A stretch of DNA of 64,000 nt, taken from contig JAJPHP010000067.1 of the NCBI GenBank assembly GCA_021325255.1, positions 83,657 to 147,656 of the forward strand, in the 5' to 3' direction. Under the pieces are notes generated by a model. That model searched no databases, was not told where the DNA came from, and saw only the letters and a list, made by a program, of their open reading frames with translations. Shown piece by piece: positions 8,965 to 18,155 of this stretch; position 1 is the stretch's first letter, and the number at the start of each line of letters is the position of its first letter. The position numbers and the translations under genes are program-made. The stretch comes from Nitrososphaerota archaeon (GTDB lineage Archaea > Thermoproteota > Nitrososphaeria > Nitrososphaerales > CADDZS01).

Positions 8965-10176
8965 TCACTCCTTGAGACCACCCCCTCGCAAGTGTCTAGC
9001 TCCTGTTTCGGGAAGAACGAGGCCTGAAAAGACTGCGCACATGGCGAAAACAAGAAGCGAGGCAAAGCCTAGCTCAAAAGATCCCGAAATGTCTCTGAAG
9101 TATCCGACAAGTGGTGCACCCAACAGACTACCGATGTACCCGATGGAGAGAATTACTCCAGCTTTTTTCCCCACGGCTGCCCTCGGTCCTCCGAGTTCCG
9201 CAGGTAAGGTGAGGAGCTGTGAGAAAAGGCCGCCGATGGAAAAGCCTACAAAGGCCATGGTCATCCAAAGCGCCCTCACGGGGACGTAGACTGTTCCGAT
9301 TGACAATAGTCCTAGAAGAGCAAAGAACAAGATAAGTAAGGGCCTCATCACTCCGAGCAGATCGGAGAGCAGCGGGAGAAGAAAAAGTCCTAGAACTTCT
9401 GCACCTGTCAACAACGCGGTTAAGAGCCCTGCTGTGTTCGCAGTTATACCTCTAACACTGGTGAGGTAGGTGGGGAGCCAAGCGATCAGCCCGTAGAAAA
9501 TTGCGTTGAGAAAAAGTACCATGAGAGAGGTCATCAATACCTCTCTAGAGGTCAGCATTGACTTCCAGCTCTCCTGTTGCCCCGATTGAATTATGTTCGA
9601 GTTCGTTGGCTCAACGACAAGGGTAATCCAGAGGAACAAGGGCAGCACGCCGAGGATCCCGAGTAAGACCGTGATATTGTTCCAGCTCCCGAACAGGGAA
9701 AGCAGAGAAGAAGTAAGTCCGAATGCTGCCGTGCTCCCTGACGCGATTCCACTGCTGTAGGTCCCTGTTGCCGTCGCTCGAAGATTGCTTGGGAAAAGTG
9801 CCCGGATCATCGTCTGGAGGTTCGGATACATTAGGGCAAGGCCGAAGCCCATTATCGCGGAGCCAAACAGAAGTTCATCAAAAGTGCTCGACTCACCTCG
9901 AAGGAATGACCCGAGAGCCACCACGGCGATCGCGATTGATACGAACCGTCTGTATCCGTATCTGTCACCGAGTAGGCCGCCCGCCAAGGAGAGAAATATC
10001 AACATAGTGAGAGGCATGACCACGACAAGGCCTGCCTCAGTAAAGGTCAGCTGAAGCGAGTTCTGAATCTTTGGAAGAAGCGCGGAAACGACAATGGTGG
10101 ACATGTACGCAACGAATACTGCTATCCAAGCACAGAGAAGCGTGAAAAAAGATCCCCGACTCGCACTGCTACTAAT
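8965..10176 (-). CDS. Major facilitator superfamily transporter, apparently with an ATT start
   Basis: The product has about twelve hydrophobic segments and the MFS loop 2-3 motif GGLLGDRYGYRR, so it is an integral membrane secondary transporter. The substrate cannot be told from sequence. The first ATG (10104) falls in the middle of the first membrane helix. The frame continues upstream through 24 more codons that complete that helix (LLCAWIAVFVAYM), with no ATG, GTG or TTG before the in-frame TAG near 10214. An ATT at 10174-10176 has a GGAGG seven bases ahead of it and is the best start. The alternatives are an upstream frameshift or a truncated protein from the ATG. Confidence 0.75.
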   Translation of the reverse strand: MSSSASRGSFFTLLCAWIAVFVAYMSTIVVSALLPKIQNSLQLTFTEAGLVVVMPLTMLIFLSLAGGLLGDRYGYRRFVSIAIAVVALGSFLRGESSTFDELLFGSAIMGFGLALMYPNLQTMIRALFPSNLRATATGTYSSGIASGSTAAFGLTSSLLSLFGSWNNITVLLGILGVLPLFLWITLVVEPTNSNIIQSGQQESWKSMLTSREVLMTSLMVLFLNAIFYGLIAWLPTYLTSVRGITANTAGLLTALLTGAEVLGLFLLPLLSDLLGVMRPLLILFFALLGLLSIGTVYVPVRALWMTMAFVGFSIGGLFSQLLTLPAELGGPRAAVGKKAGVILSIGYIGSLLGAPLVGYFRDISGSFELGFASLLVFAMCAVFSGLVLPETGARHLRGGGLKE

Positions 10177-10183
10177 ACTTAAT

Positions 10184-10188
10184 CCTCC
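10184..10188 (-). promoter_or_regulatory. Shine-Dalgarno GGAGG before the ATT codon of the MFS gene
   Basis: On the reverse strand GGAGG is followed by seven bases (ATTAAGT) and then ATT. This is ideal ribosome-binding spacing and the main reason for placing the transporter start at 10176. The rest of the gap to SerS (10189-10469) shows no gene. Confidence 0.5.
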
Positions 10189-10469
10189 CCCGCTCGCATT
10201 TCTTGAAATATTGATGTCCTACAGGCATTGCTCAACATAGACTTTCCATTTTCCTGCCGGCTGAAAGAGTCTGGTGCTCAAAGTTAGGAATGGGAGTTTA
10301 ACTCCACATTGATAGCCTGAAACCATCAAGACAGTTGTATACATGCGACAGTAAATTGGTGATCTCATACGCAACGAACACGAGAAATGAAAGTACTGCA
10401 AGGAAATTGCTTGCCGAGCGACATTTTAGAGTCGCCGTGATTTGAGGGCAGACAATCAGATGAAGGAAA

Positions 10470-11759
10470 CTACGATGGAGAGGCACTGCGGGTTATCTCG
10501 GTCTGTCCGTTCATGTAATCTACTAGAATCGGAGGAATTCGGATGTTGCCACTTCCCGGATCATAGTAATTTTCGATTAAAGCCACGATAGTGCGCTCAG
10601 TGGCTACTAGAGTGCTGTTTAGCGTGTGCACGAACTGGCTCTCTTCGTGCGGCTTTTCTCGGTACTTGATCCCAAGCGCCCTTGATTGAAAGTCGGTGCA
10701 GTTGCTGCACGATATCAGCTCTCGGTACTTCCCTTGGCTGGGAATCCAGCCTTCAAGGTCGAACGTCTTTGCCGCAACCTTGCCCATGTCTCCGCTGCTC
10801 AAGAGCATCACTCTGTAGGGAATTCCGAGGGTCTGGAGGAACTGCTCGGCATTTTCGAGAAGCTTTCGATGCTCTTGTTGGGACCTTGACGGTTCGCAAA
10901 AAACAAACTGTTCTACCTTTTCAAACTGGTGGACTCTGAAAATCCCCTTCGTGTCTCTTCCATGAGCTCCTGCCTCCTTCCGAAAGCATGGACTGATGCC
11001 TGCATACAAAAGTGGCAGTGTATCAGGTAAAAATATCTCCTTCATGTGCATCGAGGCGATTGCGTGTTCTGATGTTCCGATGAGGTAGAGATCTTCATTC
11101 TCAATCTTGTAAATAACATCTTCAAAGTCCCCCAGAATAACGGCGCCACTTATCGCCTCCCTCTTCAGCATATAAGGTGGTTGAATCAAAATGAAACCGC
11201 GCTTTCGCAGAAAATCGAGCGCGTAGCTGATAAGCGCATAATTCAGGCGGACGAGGTCTCTTTTGAGAAAGTAAAATCTGGCTCCGGAGGTCTTTGCGGC
11301 CCTTTCCACATCGATCAAGTCGTACTTGGCGGAGATGTCAATGTGATCTTCCTTACCTAGGTGCGTCTCACCCCAACGAGATATTTCCCTGTTCGCGCTC
11401 TCATCCTTTCCTATCGGAACCTCAGCATCGATGAAGTTTGGGACAGTGGATAGCAATAGTTCGAAATTCTGTGCGATAGACTCGATTTGCTTGTCGTTTT
11501 CGGTTATCTCGTCAGAGGTCTTTTTCATCTGAGCGATGATTGCCAGGGTCTGCTCTTCGTTACCAGCCCTCTTTGCCCTTGAGATTTCAAGCGAGTACCT
11601 GTTCCTCTCCTCCTTCAGTTTCTGGTTCATTGTGATTAGCTCTCGTCTTTTGGCGTCGAGTGAGAGAAGCTCATCTAGAGGGAAATCCATTATGTTCCTA
11701 TTTTCGAGATTTGCCCTTATCTTTTCGGGCGTTTCTCTTAGGATCTTTGTGTCTATCAT
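10470..11759 (-). CDS. serS: Seryl-tRNA synthetase
   Basis: The protein is 429 residues long. It starts with the standard MIDTKILRETPEKIRANL and a long antiparallel coiled-coil arm (about residues 35-105) that recognises the tRNA-Ser variable arm. Class II motifs follow: motif 2 (ISPCFRKEAGAHGRDTKGIF) and motif 3 (NSTLVATERTIVALIENY). This is the common type, not the rare methanogen type. The gene start lies inside the end of Pcc1 (62-base overlap), so the two are probably translated from one message that begins with the RecJ-like gene. Confidence 0.95.
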   Translation of the reverse strand: MIDTKILRETPEKIRANLENRNIMDFPLDELLSLDAKRRELITMNQKLKEERNRYSLEISRAKRAGNEEQTLAIIAQMKKTSDEITENDKQIESIAQNFELLLSTVPNFIDAEVPIGKDESANREISRWGETHLGKEDHIDISAKYDLIDVERAAKTSGARFYFLKRDLVRLNYALISYALDFLRKRGFILIQPPYMLKREAISGAVILGDFEDVIYKIENEDLYLIGTSEHAIASMHMKEIFLPDTLPLLYAGISPCFRKEAGAHGRDTKGIFRVHQFEKVEQFVFCEPSRSQQEHRKLLENAEQFLQTLGIPYRVMLLSSGDMGKVAAKTFDLEGWIPSQGKYRELISCSNCTDFQSRALGIKYREKPHEESQFVHTLNSTLVATERTIVALIENYYDPGSGNIRIPPILVDYMNGQTEITRSASPS

Positions 11760-12030
11760 CTAGCGTCTCAATTCTGTCTAGTGTCTGAGTTACTGTATGA
11801 ATGTGGGAAACAAACTCGTCTAAAGTGGATATTAATGTTTCAAGTGAAGGGCTACCATCTTCAACAAGTATAGTGATCCGCAGGAAACGGTTCATAACTC
11901 TCTGTTCAATGACCATGCCCTCCGGCAGGTTCACGTTGTCGGGAATCAGAGCTTCATTGATTGATCTTGCGGTTCTCGCATCTTCCAGCTCGACCACTAG
12001 ATCTGCGGAGAGCTTCTTCAGCGCTCTCAT
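11698..12030 (-). CDS. pcc1: KEOPS complex subunit Pcc1
   Basis: This 110-residue protein has the Pcc1 core: an alpha/beta fold with ALIPDNVNLPEGMVIEQRV, an RITILVEDGSPSLETLISTLDEF segment and a basic C-terminal tail. Pcc1 dimers bridge KEOPS, which transfers the threonylcarbamoyl group to A37 of ANN-decoding tRNAs. It overlaps the upstream DHH gene by four bases (ATGA-type coupling) and runs 62 bases into SerS. The Kae1-Bud32 subunits are 2.7 kb away on the same strand. Confidence 0.8.
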   Translation of the reverse strand: MRALKKLSADLVVELEDARTARSINEALIPDNVNLPEGMVIEQRVMNRFLRITILVEDGSPSLETLISTLDEFVSHIHTVTQTLDRIETLDDRHKDPKRNARKDKGKSRK

Positions 12031-13424
12031 TTTCGGTTCGGAAATAGCTCATCAACCGTGACCTGGAATTCCTGTTGCTTGACTATTGAGAATCGCGCGC
12101 CAGCCGCATTTTGATGTCCTCCGCCAACACCCGAGGTCGCTCTTGCCACCTCCATCATCGCTCTCCCGAGGTTGCAGTCTTCAACTTCACGGCCGATTCT
12201 CGCCGAGACCTTGACGTCGCCGTCGAATGTAGTTGTCCTGAGAAAGACGACCTTGTTCTTCACCCTAGAGGAGGATGCTATTGCCGTGCAGGTTGCTCCA
12301 GTCATCCTCTCGCTCACAACACCATCTCCGACAACAAGTATGAACCCGCTCTTTTCTTGGATCCTTTCTTCGCTTGACATCAAGTTCTGCACAGATCTTA
12401 TCAGTTCATTTCGGTAATCTGTGAACACCTTCTCGAGTCCATTAGAAAAGATAGATTCGGAACCAAAGCACAGCGAGACCCCTAGACTTGGCTTCCCCAT
12501 CCTACCGCAAGCATTGAGCATCGTCGCGGCATCCCGCGCGTCTCTGAGTACTGAGTACTCATCGGCCGATTTCAGGGAATACACGGTGCCGACGAGATCC
12601 TCAACAGTACTTGTGGTGCCTGCGAGATGAGGCACAACACTCTCCAGCAGCTGTTGTTTTTCCTCCTCCGAAAATGCCGAGATAGTCTTCCACCTGTTGC
12701 CCGATTTGAGATCTATTCCCGCCCCTCTAAGTGAAGCAAGACACGCGTCCTTGTTTCCGGTGAGTCCTGGGATGTAACAGGAAACAGTGTTTGCAATAGA
12801 TTCATGGGCCGGGCGTGACTCTTTCCCCCAAAACAAAAGGTCCACACGTGAATCTACAGAACCAAGAGACTCTGAATCCTCCTCAAGGATCTTCGAGTTG
12901 ATTCCAACCAGAGACCGCCTAGGTCCAACGTCCTGTCTGTCGCTGATAGCGCCTACAATTGCAAGGAACGCAGAGTTTGGACTCTGTGTTTTTTCTGTGA
13001 TGTAGTAAGCAAGGCCAGAAGAACTGACCTGGGTGCTCCCATCTACGTCAAACTGCCAGGGATTCAGAATTCTTTCAGTATCCATCTCCTCGTCGAGTAT
13101 TTCGTGGTGATCGATAATCAACCACTTGTCTCCAAATTGTTTTTCGATCTCAGGCGAAAGGCAGGAGCAGATGTCAGTAAAGATGAGCCGATCAAAGCGG
13201 GCAGATTTCAGTTTATCAAGAAACTTCGGATTGGGTTCCGAGGTTGTTCTAATCTGACAGTGGCCGCCGCGCCTGAATATGAAATCCGCAAGGAGAACTG
13301 CGGCGCATATGCCATCAGCATCGTGATGAGTCGCGATTAGGATGTTCTCTTTGTTGGATGCACCGCTAGAGAGAACTCTTTCCAGCTGTTGTGCCTTTTG
13401 GATTAGGCCCTCGACATCTACCAT
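12027..13424 (-). CDS. RecJ-like DHH-family phosphoesterase/nuclease
   Basis: Metal-binding motifs of the DHH superfamily are visible: ATHHDADGICAAVLL (motif I), FTDICS (motif II), IIDHHEI (motif III, DHH) and the C-terminal DHHA1 signature GVGGGHQNAAG. Archaeal homologues (GAN/RecJ-like) degrade single-stranded DNA and some associate with the GINS/CMG helicase, so a replication or repair role is likely. The length of 465 residues is normal. The association with S15 just upstream and Pcc1 downstream is a recurrent archaeal arrangement. Confidence 0.85.
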   Translation of the reverse strand: MVDVEGLIQKAQQLERVLSSGASNKENILIATHHDADGICAAVLLADFIFRRGGHCQIRTTSEPNPKFLDKLKSARFDRLIFTDICSCLSPEIEKQFGDKWLIIDHHEILDEEMDTERILNPWQFDVDGSTQVSSSGLAYYITEKTQSPNSAFLAIVGAISDRQDVGPRRSLVGINSKILEEDSESLGSVDSRVDLLFWGKESRPAHESIANTVSCYIPGLTGNKDACLASLRGAGIDLKSGNRWKTISAFSEEEKQQLLESVVPHLAGTTSTVEDLVGTVYSLKSADEYSVLRDARDAATMLNACGRMGKPSLGVSLCFGSESIFSNGLEKVFTDYRNELIRSVQNLMSSEERIQEKSGFILVVGDGVVSERMTGATCTAIASSSRVKNKVVFLRTTTFDGDVKVSARIGREVEDCNLGRAMMEVARATSGVGGGHQNAAGARFSIVKQQEFQVTVDELFPNRK

Positions 13425-13509
13425 CTGAGGTCAGATTTCTTCTCTTTTTACTTTCAAGAGATTGGGCTGTGTAGTATCTCAGAGAGTTGATTCAAAACTC
13501 AATGCAGGT

Positions 13510-13959
13510 TCAGGCTAGTTGGGCGACGGCAACAGAGTACTTCCACTCGTTTGGCAATTCCCTGTGATCCTTGTAGTATGTAGACAACCTGTGGATCTTT
13601 GCCTCCAAAAGTTCGAGAGACCTAACATTCTTCCTGTCAGCGTGATGGCTGTCGAGGTGAGCTTTAAGCCTGGCCGCCCTTTCCACAAGCCTATTCAGAT
13701 CTTCGGGGACCTGCCCGCCGCTCTTGCTCTCTCTGAGCACCTCTTTGATTGTTTTGCCGAGGAACGTCTTCGTATGAGGTATTCCGTATTCATCTCTTAG
13801 CCGCATACCTATCTGACTGGGAGTCAGACCCTCCTTTGAGAGTCTGCCAATATTTGCAACAACCTCGTCTTGGCTGAAGTTAACCCATGTGGGCGACCTC
13901 TTCGATGAGGGACGAGTTGACTGCGACTTGCCCCTTCGGTGCGAATGAATTCGAGCCAA
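13510..13959 (-). CDS. rps15: 30S ribosomal protein S15
   Basis: From the TTG at 13959 the product is 149 residues beginning MARIHSHRRGKS (TTG read as Met), the classic archaeal S15 N-terminus (usually MARMHSRRRGKSGS). The motifs GLTPSQIGMRLRDEYGIP and LDSHHADRKNVRSLELLEAKIHRLS are conserved. In-frame codons upstream to 14037 are unrelated and excluded. A TATA-like TTTATTT lies about 42 bases upstream. S15 organises the central domain of 16S rRNA. Confidence 0.95.
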   Translation of the reverse strand: MARIHSHRRGKSQSTRPSSKRSPTWVNFSQDEVVANIGRLSKEGLTPSQIGMRLRDEYGIPHTKTFLGKTIKEVLRESKSGGQVPEDLNRLVERAARLKAHLDSHHADRKNVRSLELLEAKIHRLSTYYKDHRELPNEWKYSVAVAQLA

Positions 13960-13997
13960 ATTATAGTAAGCAATTTCTTGACTTTCGGCTGGAGTTG

Positions 13998-14004
13998 AAA
14001 TAAA
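13998..14004 (-). promoter_or_regulatory. TATA-like box of the S15 gene
   Basis: The reverse strand reads GATAGATTTATTTC. The TTTATTT core sits about 42 bases before the TTG start, which would give a leader of about 15 bases. It probably drives S15 and possibly the RecJ-Pcc1-SerS run. Confidence 0.45.
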
Positions 14005-14130
14005 TCTATCGCTCGAAAGGAGAGGTGCGGGGTGCATCGAAGGAAGCGCCTTCTAGATACTTCCAGGTCTTCAACTTTTGCATTCAATATTCAGCCTGGA
14101 ATAGAAAAGTGTAGATAGACAGGATTTCTT

Positions 14131-14748
14131 TTATGAAACGCTTTGTTGAATCAGCGTTTCAGGAAATCCCTTCTTGCTGGATTCGTTCTGGTACCATAGA
14201 GCAAGTTTGGTGAGAGCTTTTGCTCGATGCGAGAATATTGTCTTTTCTGCAATTTCCATCTCAGCGAAGGTCTTTTGGTTCCACATCGGCACAAATATCG
14301 GGTCAAAGCCGAACCCCTTCTCGCCCCTTGCCTGAAGCTGGATAGTCCCCTCGGTTACTGAAGAGAATGTGACCAGCCACTTGCCCTTCATTCCGAACGC
14401 AACAGATGACTTGAACTCTGCTTTCCTACTCTTGGCACCCTCTAGCAGCTTTAGGATGCCCTCAGAGCCGATCGTATCGTAAACGTAGGAACTGTACGGC
14501 CCCGGAAATCCGTTCAGGTGTTGAACGAATAGCCCTGAATCTTCAACGAAAACAGGTTCATCCGTCTTCTGAAGAATTAGGGCAAGGGCAGTAGAAGCAA
14601 TTTCTTCCAGGTTCACGTCTTGGATTTCTATCTTCTTTGCCTCGGTGAACTTCTTCACGGTGATGGCGTAACGCGACATTGCGGCGTTAGCCTCTTCGAG
14701 CTTGTGGGGGTTGTCGGTGACAAAGTAGAAATCAATCAACTCTCGCAT
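14131..14748 (-). CDS. XTP/dITP diphosphatase (RdgB/HAM1 family)
   Basis: The product hydrolyses non-canonical purine triphosphates such as XTP and dITP to monophosphates, keeping them out of nucleic acids. The N-terminal substrate loop VTDNPHKLEEA, the catalytic FVEDSGLFV with the following GFPGPYSSYV, and GFGFDPIFVP are all family motifs, and the length of about 205 residues is normal. ATG at 14748 (MRELIDFYF) is preferred to the one at 14766. Either way the start lies within the end of Kae1-Bud32, indicating coupled translation. Confidence 0.9.
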   Translation of the reverse strand: MRELIDFYFVTDNPHKLEEANAAMSRYAITVKKFTEAKKIEIQDVNLEEIASTALALILQKTDEPVFVEDSGLFVQHLNGFPGPYSSYVYDTIGSEGILKLLEGAKSRKAEFKSSVAFGMKGKWLVTFSSVTEGTIQLQARGEKGFGFDPIFVPMWNQKTFAEMEIAEKTIFSHRAKALTKLALWYQNESSKKGFPETLIQQSVS

Positions 14749-16552
14749 ATCTTCCCCTGTCCTCAATCTTCCTTATCTGTTCGAGGAGCCTCTCGGTCTT
14801 TTCCTGACCCGCTATGTTTTGGTAACCTCGTATCACGCCGGAAAACAGAAGCACGGCCGACCTCGCCTCGTAGCTACTCTTTATCGCTTGTTTGAGGAGG
14901 TGGATATCCTCGGCTCTGTCCTCCAGCCTTTCTGACCTGAACGAGAGACCAAAGTCAATCAAGCAAAGCTTTCCGCCGGAGCGCTGAATCACGTTCTTTG
15001 TTGTCAGATCGCCGTGCATTATTCCTCTTGAATGCAATCTGGCGGCATACTCTCCTAACACCCGATATAGCTCCGCCATTTGCCTTGTAGGCATTGAAAT
15101 GTCTCGAAGCAAGCGTCCCTCCACGTATTCCATTATTATCTCAGATTGGTTCGGGTCCACGAGAAAGATGTACGGGCAGTCAACACCAGTGAACTTGGCC
15201 GTGTGAAGCATTTCGGCCTCCTGTTTAGTACGCTTGCTTCTCAGGACTTGATCGAGTTGCTGGGCACGATAGTTTTTCGGAATCCTGTGTTTGCTCATTG
15301 CAGGCTCGCCGTGCCAGTCGACAAAATTCAGTACTGCCTCTGCTCCGATTTTTGGTCTGGAATCTTGCGATGGCCCTACAAGGCTTCTGGGATTGTCCTC
15401 CGAGGTGGGTCTCAGCGTTGTAAAATCTACTCGGTCGATTCTCCACGATTGTCTAACGAATGCCTCGCTCGGCTCTACTCTGATTCCTCTCTTGTAAAAG
15501 TACATCCCGGCCGCGGCAATTTGTGATCCGCAGTCTCCGGCGTACTGTCTTGGGATGACACCGAGTTCCACACCTCTCTCCCTGCACATATCACCGAGCA
15601 TAGAGGATAGCCTCTGATTTGCTGCGACTCCTCCCGTGACAAGTAGCTCACGGTTGTCGGTAAATGCGAGCGCCCTCTCCGTCACTTCGACTAACATGGA
15701 AAAAGCGTACTCTTGGACTGCGTAGGAGATCTCGTCCATTTTTTCCTGTTTGCCAGAATATAGATCCTTCGCCGCAGAGAGAATGCCAGAGTATGAAACG
15801 TCATTTCCCTTTACTGTATAGGGCAACTTCAATATTGGCGTGACTTTTTTTCCATTCACCGAAGTGTCGTCGCGGACAGTTGTTCTCTCCTCAGCTTCCT
15901 TGGCGAGTTTTTCAATCGTTGGACCCGCCGGGGAACTCAATCCAAATGATCTTCCAAGCTGGTCAAGTAACTGCCCTAAGGTGATATCAAGAGTTTCTCC
16001 GAATATCCTCCATCCTTCAGGGCGCCTAGCCACGAGCGCTGTGTGACCTCCCGAGATAAGCAGGACTAGCGGATCGTTGAGTCCGGTAAGCAGTTTCCCG
16101 AGCTCTATATGACCAATTGCGTGATTTGTGGGGACTAGAGGCTTCTGATAGTACGATGAGAGTGTTCTTCCTATAACCGCTCCGATCCTAAGACAGGGCC
16201 CGAGACCTGGTCCTGCGGAGTAAGCAATGCAGTCGATGTCTCTAAGCGAGGTTCCAGCTTGGCTTAATGCCGTCTCGACAACTGAGGAGGCGGTGAGGGC
16301 GTGATGGCGGGAGGCCTCTCGCGGATGGATTCCAGAGCCTTCGGGCGCCCGGTACACATCTTTGGCATCGGATAGGATGGTGAACTTTTTCTTCCTGCTT
16401 TCGACTCGCTGTTCCGGTAACGTAACACCCGATTCATATAGACGCACTGTCTCGGCCGAACCTTTTGGCTTTCTCCCTGCCTCTTCTTCCTCGTCCACGG
16501 CGACTGCTGCCCCAAAAGTGTGCGCCGTGCTCTCAATGCCAAGACACATCAC
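14732..16552 (-). CDS. kae1-bud32: Kae1-Bud32 fusion: tRNA threonylcarbamoyladenosine transferase plus KEOPS kinase
   Basis: Residues about 1-390 are Kae1 (ASKHA fold): CLGIESTAH, IHPREASRHH, the metal-binding His pair in TNHAIGHIELG (144 and 148), LLISGGHTAL and YAGDCGSQIA. Residues about 420-606 are the small kinase Bud32, with catalytic HGDLTTKN and DFGL. Together they install t6A37 on ANN-decoding tRNAs, Bud32 acting as an ATPase switch for Kae1. The fusion is known in several archaea. Odd points are an acidic/basic insertion of about 35 residues (about 20-60) before IHPREAS, and Cys for the Asn usual after the metal-site Asp in GDCG. It is co-directional with XTPase and Pcc1. Confidence 0.93.
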   Translation of the reverse strand: MMCLGIESTAHTFGAAVAVDEEEEAGRKPKGSAETVRLYESGVTLPEQRVESRKKKFTILSDAKDVYRAPEGSGIHPREASRHHALTASSVVETALSQAGTSLRDIDCIAYSAGPGLGPCLRIGAVIGRTLSSYYQKPLVPTNHAIGHIELGKLLTGLNDPLVLLISGGHTALVARRPEGWRIFGETLDITLGQLLDQLGRSFGLSSPAGPTIEKLAKEAEERTTVRDDTSVNGKKVTPILKLPYTVKGNDVSYSGILSAAKDLYSGKQEKMDEISYAVQEYAFSMLVEVTERALAFTDNRELLVTGGVAANQRLSSMLGDMCRERGVELGVIPRQYAGDCGSQIAAAGMYFYKRGIRVEPSEAFVRQSWRIDRVDFTTLRPTSEDNPRSLVGPSQDSRPKIGAEAVLNFVDWHGEPAMSKHRIPKNYRAQQLDQVLRSKRTKQEAEMLHTAKFTGVDCPYIFLVDPNQSEIIMEYVEGRLLRDISMPTRQMAELYRVLGEYAARLHSRGIMHGDLTTKNVIQRSGGKLCLIDFGLSFRSERLEDRAEDIHLLKQAIKSSYEARSAVLLFSGVIRGYQNIAGQEKTERLLEQIRKIEDRGRYARVD

Positions 16553-16564
16553 GAATAAACAAAA

Positions 16565-17152
16565 TCAACGTCCTAAATCTCTTTTGTCTTTCCTATACAG
16601 GTCTCCAAGTATCTCTATGTACGGCCTGACCTCGATCAGAAAATCATCGAAACGCGCTCTCTCGAAGCGCGTCTCCGACTTTGCAGGCTGCTTCGTAATC
16701 ATTGTCTTGCGTTCGACGAGGACAATGCCTGAACTTCTTTCAGGGTTTTCCTTGAGGTTAGGGAAGTAGATCAGGACTCCGTAGCCGACTTTTTGATCGC
16801 CTTTTGAAAAGATCAGATTGTAGTACATGTTCATCGTCTTCACGTACTTTTCCATCTGCTTCTTTCTGCTTTCTGATCGCTTGACATTATCAAAATCTTG
16901 TGACGACAGCTTATCGACCATCTCTTTTAGTGAAAGAAGCTCTGAGACGCTCTTACTGTATCCTTCAAGTTCTATGGGAAGCTCGTAGACTGAGTGCATG
17001 ATGTCTTCCCACTCGTTTATCTGGCTGAACCTCTGGTGGAGCTTCAGCTTCCCAGTCTCTGGATCCTCCTCGACGCCCATCTCCCTCCGCAGTTCCTCGT
17101 TGAGGACATCTTCAACCTTCAATCCGTGAAGCTGCGATTTTCTTCCTGCCAT
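16565..17152 (-). CDS. Conserved-looking protein of unknown function upstream of Kae1-Bud32
   Basis: This 195-residue soluble protein is charged, largely helical in its first two thirds (VSELLSLKEMVDKL, SESRKKQMEKYV), and ends in a beta-rich segment (VGYGVLIYFPNL, SSGIVLVERKTM). No catalytic or zinc motif is visible and I do not recognise the family. It lies 12 bases upstream of kae1-bud32 on the same strand, so it is co-transcribed with a tRNA-modification gene, which is the only clue to its role. Confidence 0.65.
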   Translation of the reverse strand: MAGRKSQLHGLKVEDVLNEELRREMGVEEDPETGKLKLHQRFSQINEWEDIMHSVYELPIELEGYSKSVSELLSLKEMVDKLSSQDFDNVKRSESRKKQMEKYVKTMNMYYNLIFSKGDQKVGYGVLIYFPNLKENPERSSGIVLVERKTMITKQPAKSETRFERARFDDFLIEVRPYIEILGDLYRKDKRDLGR

Positions 17153-17448
17153 ACCCGTACCACGCCTTCTCCATTACTCTATCTTTTCATCGTAAGTCTG
17201 TCTTTGTTCTTCTATTACTTCTCTCTTTGTGGTCTCTTTTTGTTCTTTCCCTTTGCTACCTCAGACGACCAGCGCTGCCGGACTTGATTCTGAGCTCACT
17301 TATTTCTTGTAGCGCAATTGTACGCCTTTACGCGTCTTAGTATCACTTTTCATCAGTCGCATATGTATTTTTTAGTGGTCGGTAATTTAGTACCGCATTG
17401 TCGGCAGGAAGTATCGTGAGCGTGTGTTCGGGAGTCGTGCGGGCAGGA

Positions 17449-17910
17449 ATGGCAAAGGAGCGAACCAATCATCTTTCTCTTGCGTCAGTTACAATCTCTT
17501 ATTTCATTCACTCTACAGAGGACGCCAGAAAGCTGAACGGCGAGATCTGCGCCGAATTTGGTCTAGATGAACCGGAGCTGAATCAGGAAGAACTCGAAGG
17601 GCACTATGGTAACAAACTGACGTTTGTAAAGGCCCACCTAACAAATATGAGAGCTGCAGACATTTTTCAGCAAATTGCTTCAAGGTTGACACCATCGACG
17701 CGGCAGAGACTCTCCAGGGAACTTGAAAAATCAATGGACGAGCACGATGCTTTGTACTTGCGCTTGGATAGGCAGACCCTAATTGAGGGTCTCTCTCTTT
17801 CCGACGAGGAACCAATTCGCGTCAAGTTGAAGCCCAAGTTAAGGAGCGGAGGACGTCAGGAGATGGCAAGCGTTTACAAAAAGGAATTGAAGCTTCAATG
17901 CGCAGAATGA
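17449..17910 (+). CDS. COG1325-type RNA-binding protein (predicted exosome-associated)
   Basis: The motifs LASVTISYFIHSTED, EELEGHYGNKLTFVKAHLT, MDEHDALYLRLDRQTLIEG and EEPIRVKLKPK match the PF01877/COG1325 family of archaeal RNA-binding proteins, often encoded near exosome or RNase P genes. Biochemical function is not established. The ATG at 17449 gives 153 residues, close to the family size. A TTG at 17398 is also in frame and would be nearly leaderless relative to an AT-rich box near 17364-17372. The following small gene overlaps its stop by 13 bases. Confidence 0.8.
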   Translation: MAKERTNHLSLASVTISYFIHSTEDARKLNGEICAEFGLDEPELNQEELEGHYGNKLTFVKAHLTNMRAADIFQQIASRLTPSTRQRLSRELEKSMDEHDALYLRLDRQTLIEGLSLSDEEPIRVKLKPKLRSGGRQEMASVYKKELKLQCAE

Positions 17911-18155
17911 AACGGAGATACGTTATTCTTAGATCTTATCCAAGGTGGGTGCCCGAGGAAACAGATTTTCTCTATCAGGATTCACGCGGCTATGTGTTCA
18001 AAACTACACTCCGCGGGGCTGAAGAGCTCCGGCCCATTACGCTTTTGATTTCGGGGTCGATGAAGAAACTGAAAACAAAGGAAATCAGAGGGCGACGTTT
18101 CTCATCCCACCCAAAAGGGCTAAATGTCAGGGAAGCTCAAGAAAAGATGGGATGA
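17898..18155 (+). CDS. Small basic protein coupled to the COG1325 gene
   Basis: The product is 85 residues with about a quarter Arg/Lys (MKRRYVILRSYPRW, IRGRRFSSHPKG). Its start overlaps the upstream stop by 13 bases, so it is likely translated by reinitiation. Position and charge suggest an RNA-binding partner; a shortened Pop5/Rpp14-type RNase P protein was considered, but the resemblance stops after the first strand. Treated as unknown. Confidence 0.5.
   Translation: MRRMKRRYVILRSYPRWVPEETDFLYQDSRGYVFKTTLRGAEELRPITLLISGSMKKLKTKEIRGRRFSSHPKGLNVREAQEKMG

Noticed and set aside
8791..9289. Plus-strand frames over the start of this gap and the MFS gene
   Set aside because: They are shadows of the transporter coding strand or lack any domain pattern.
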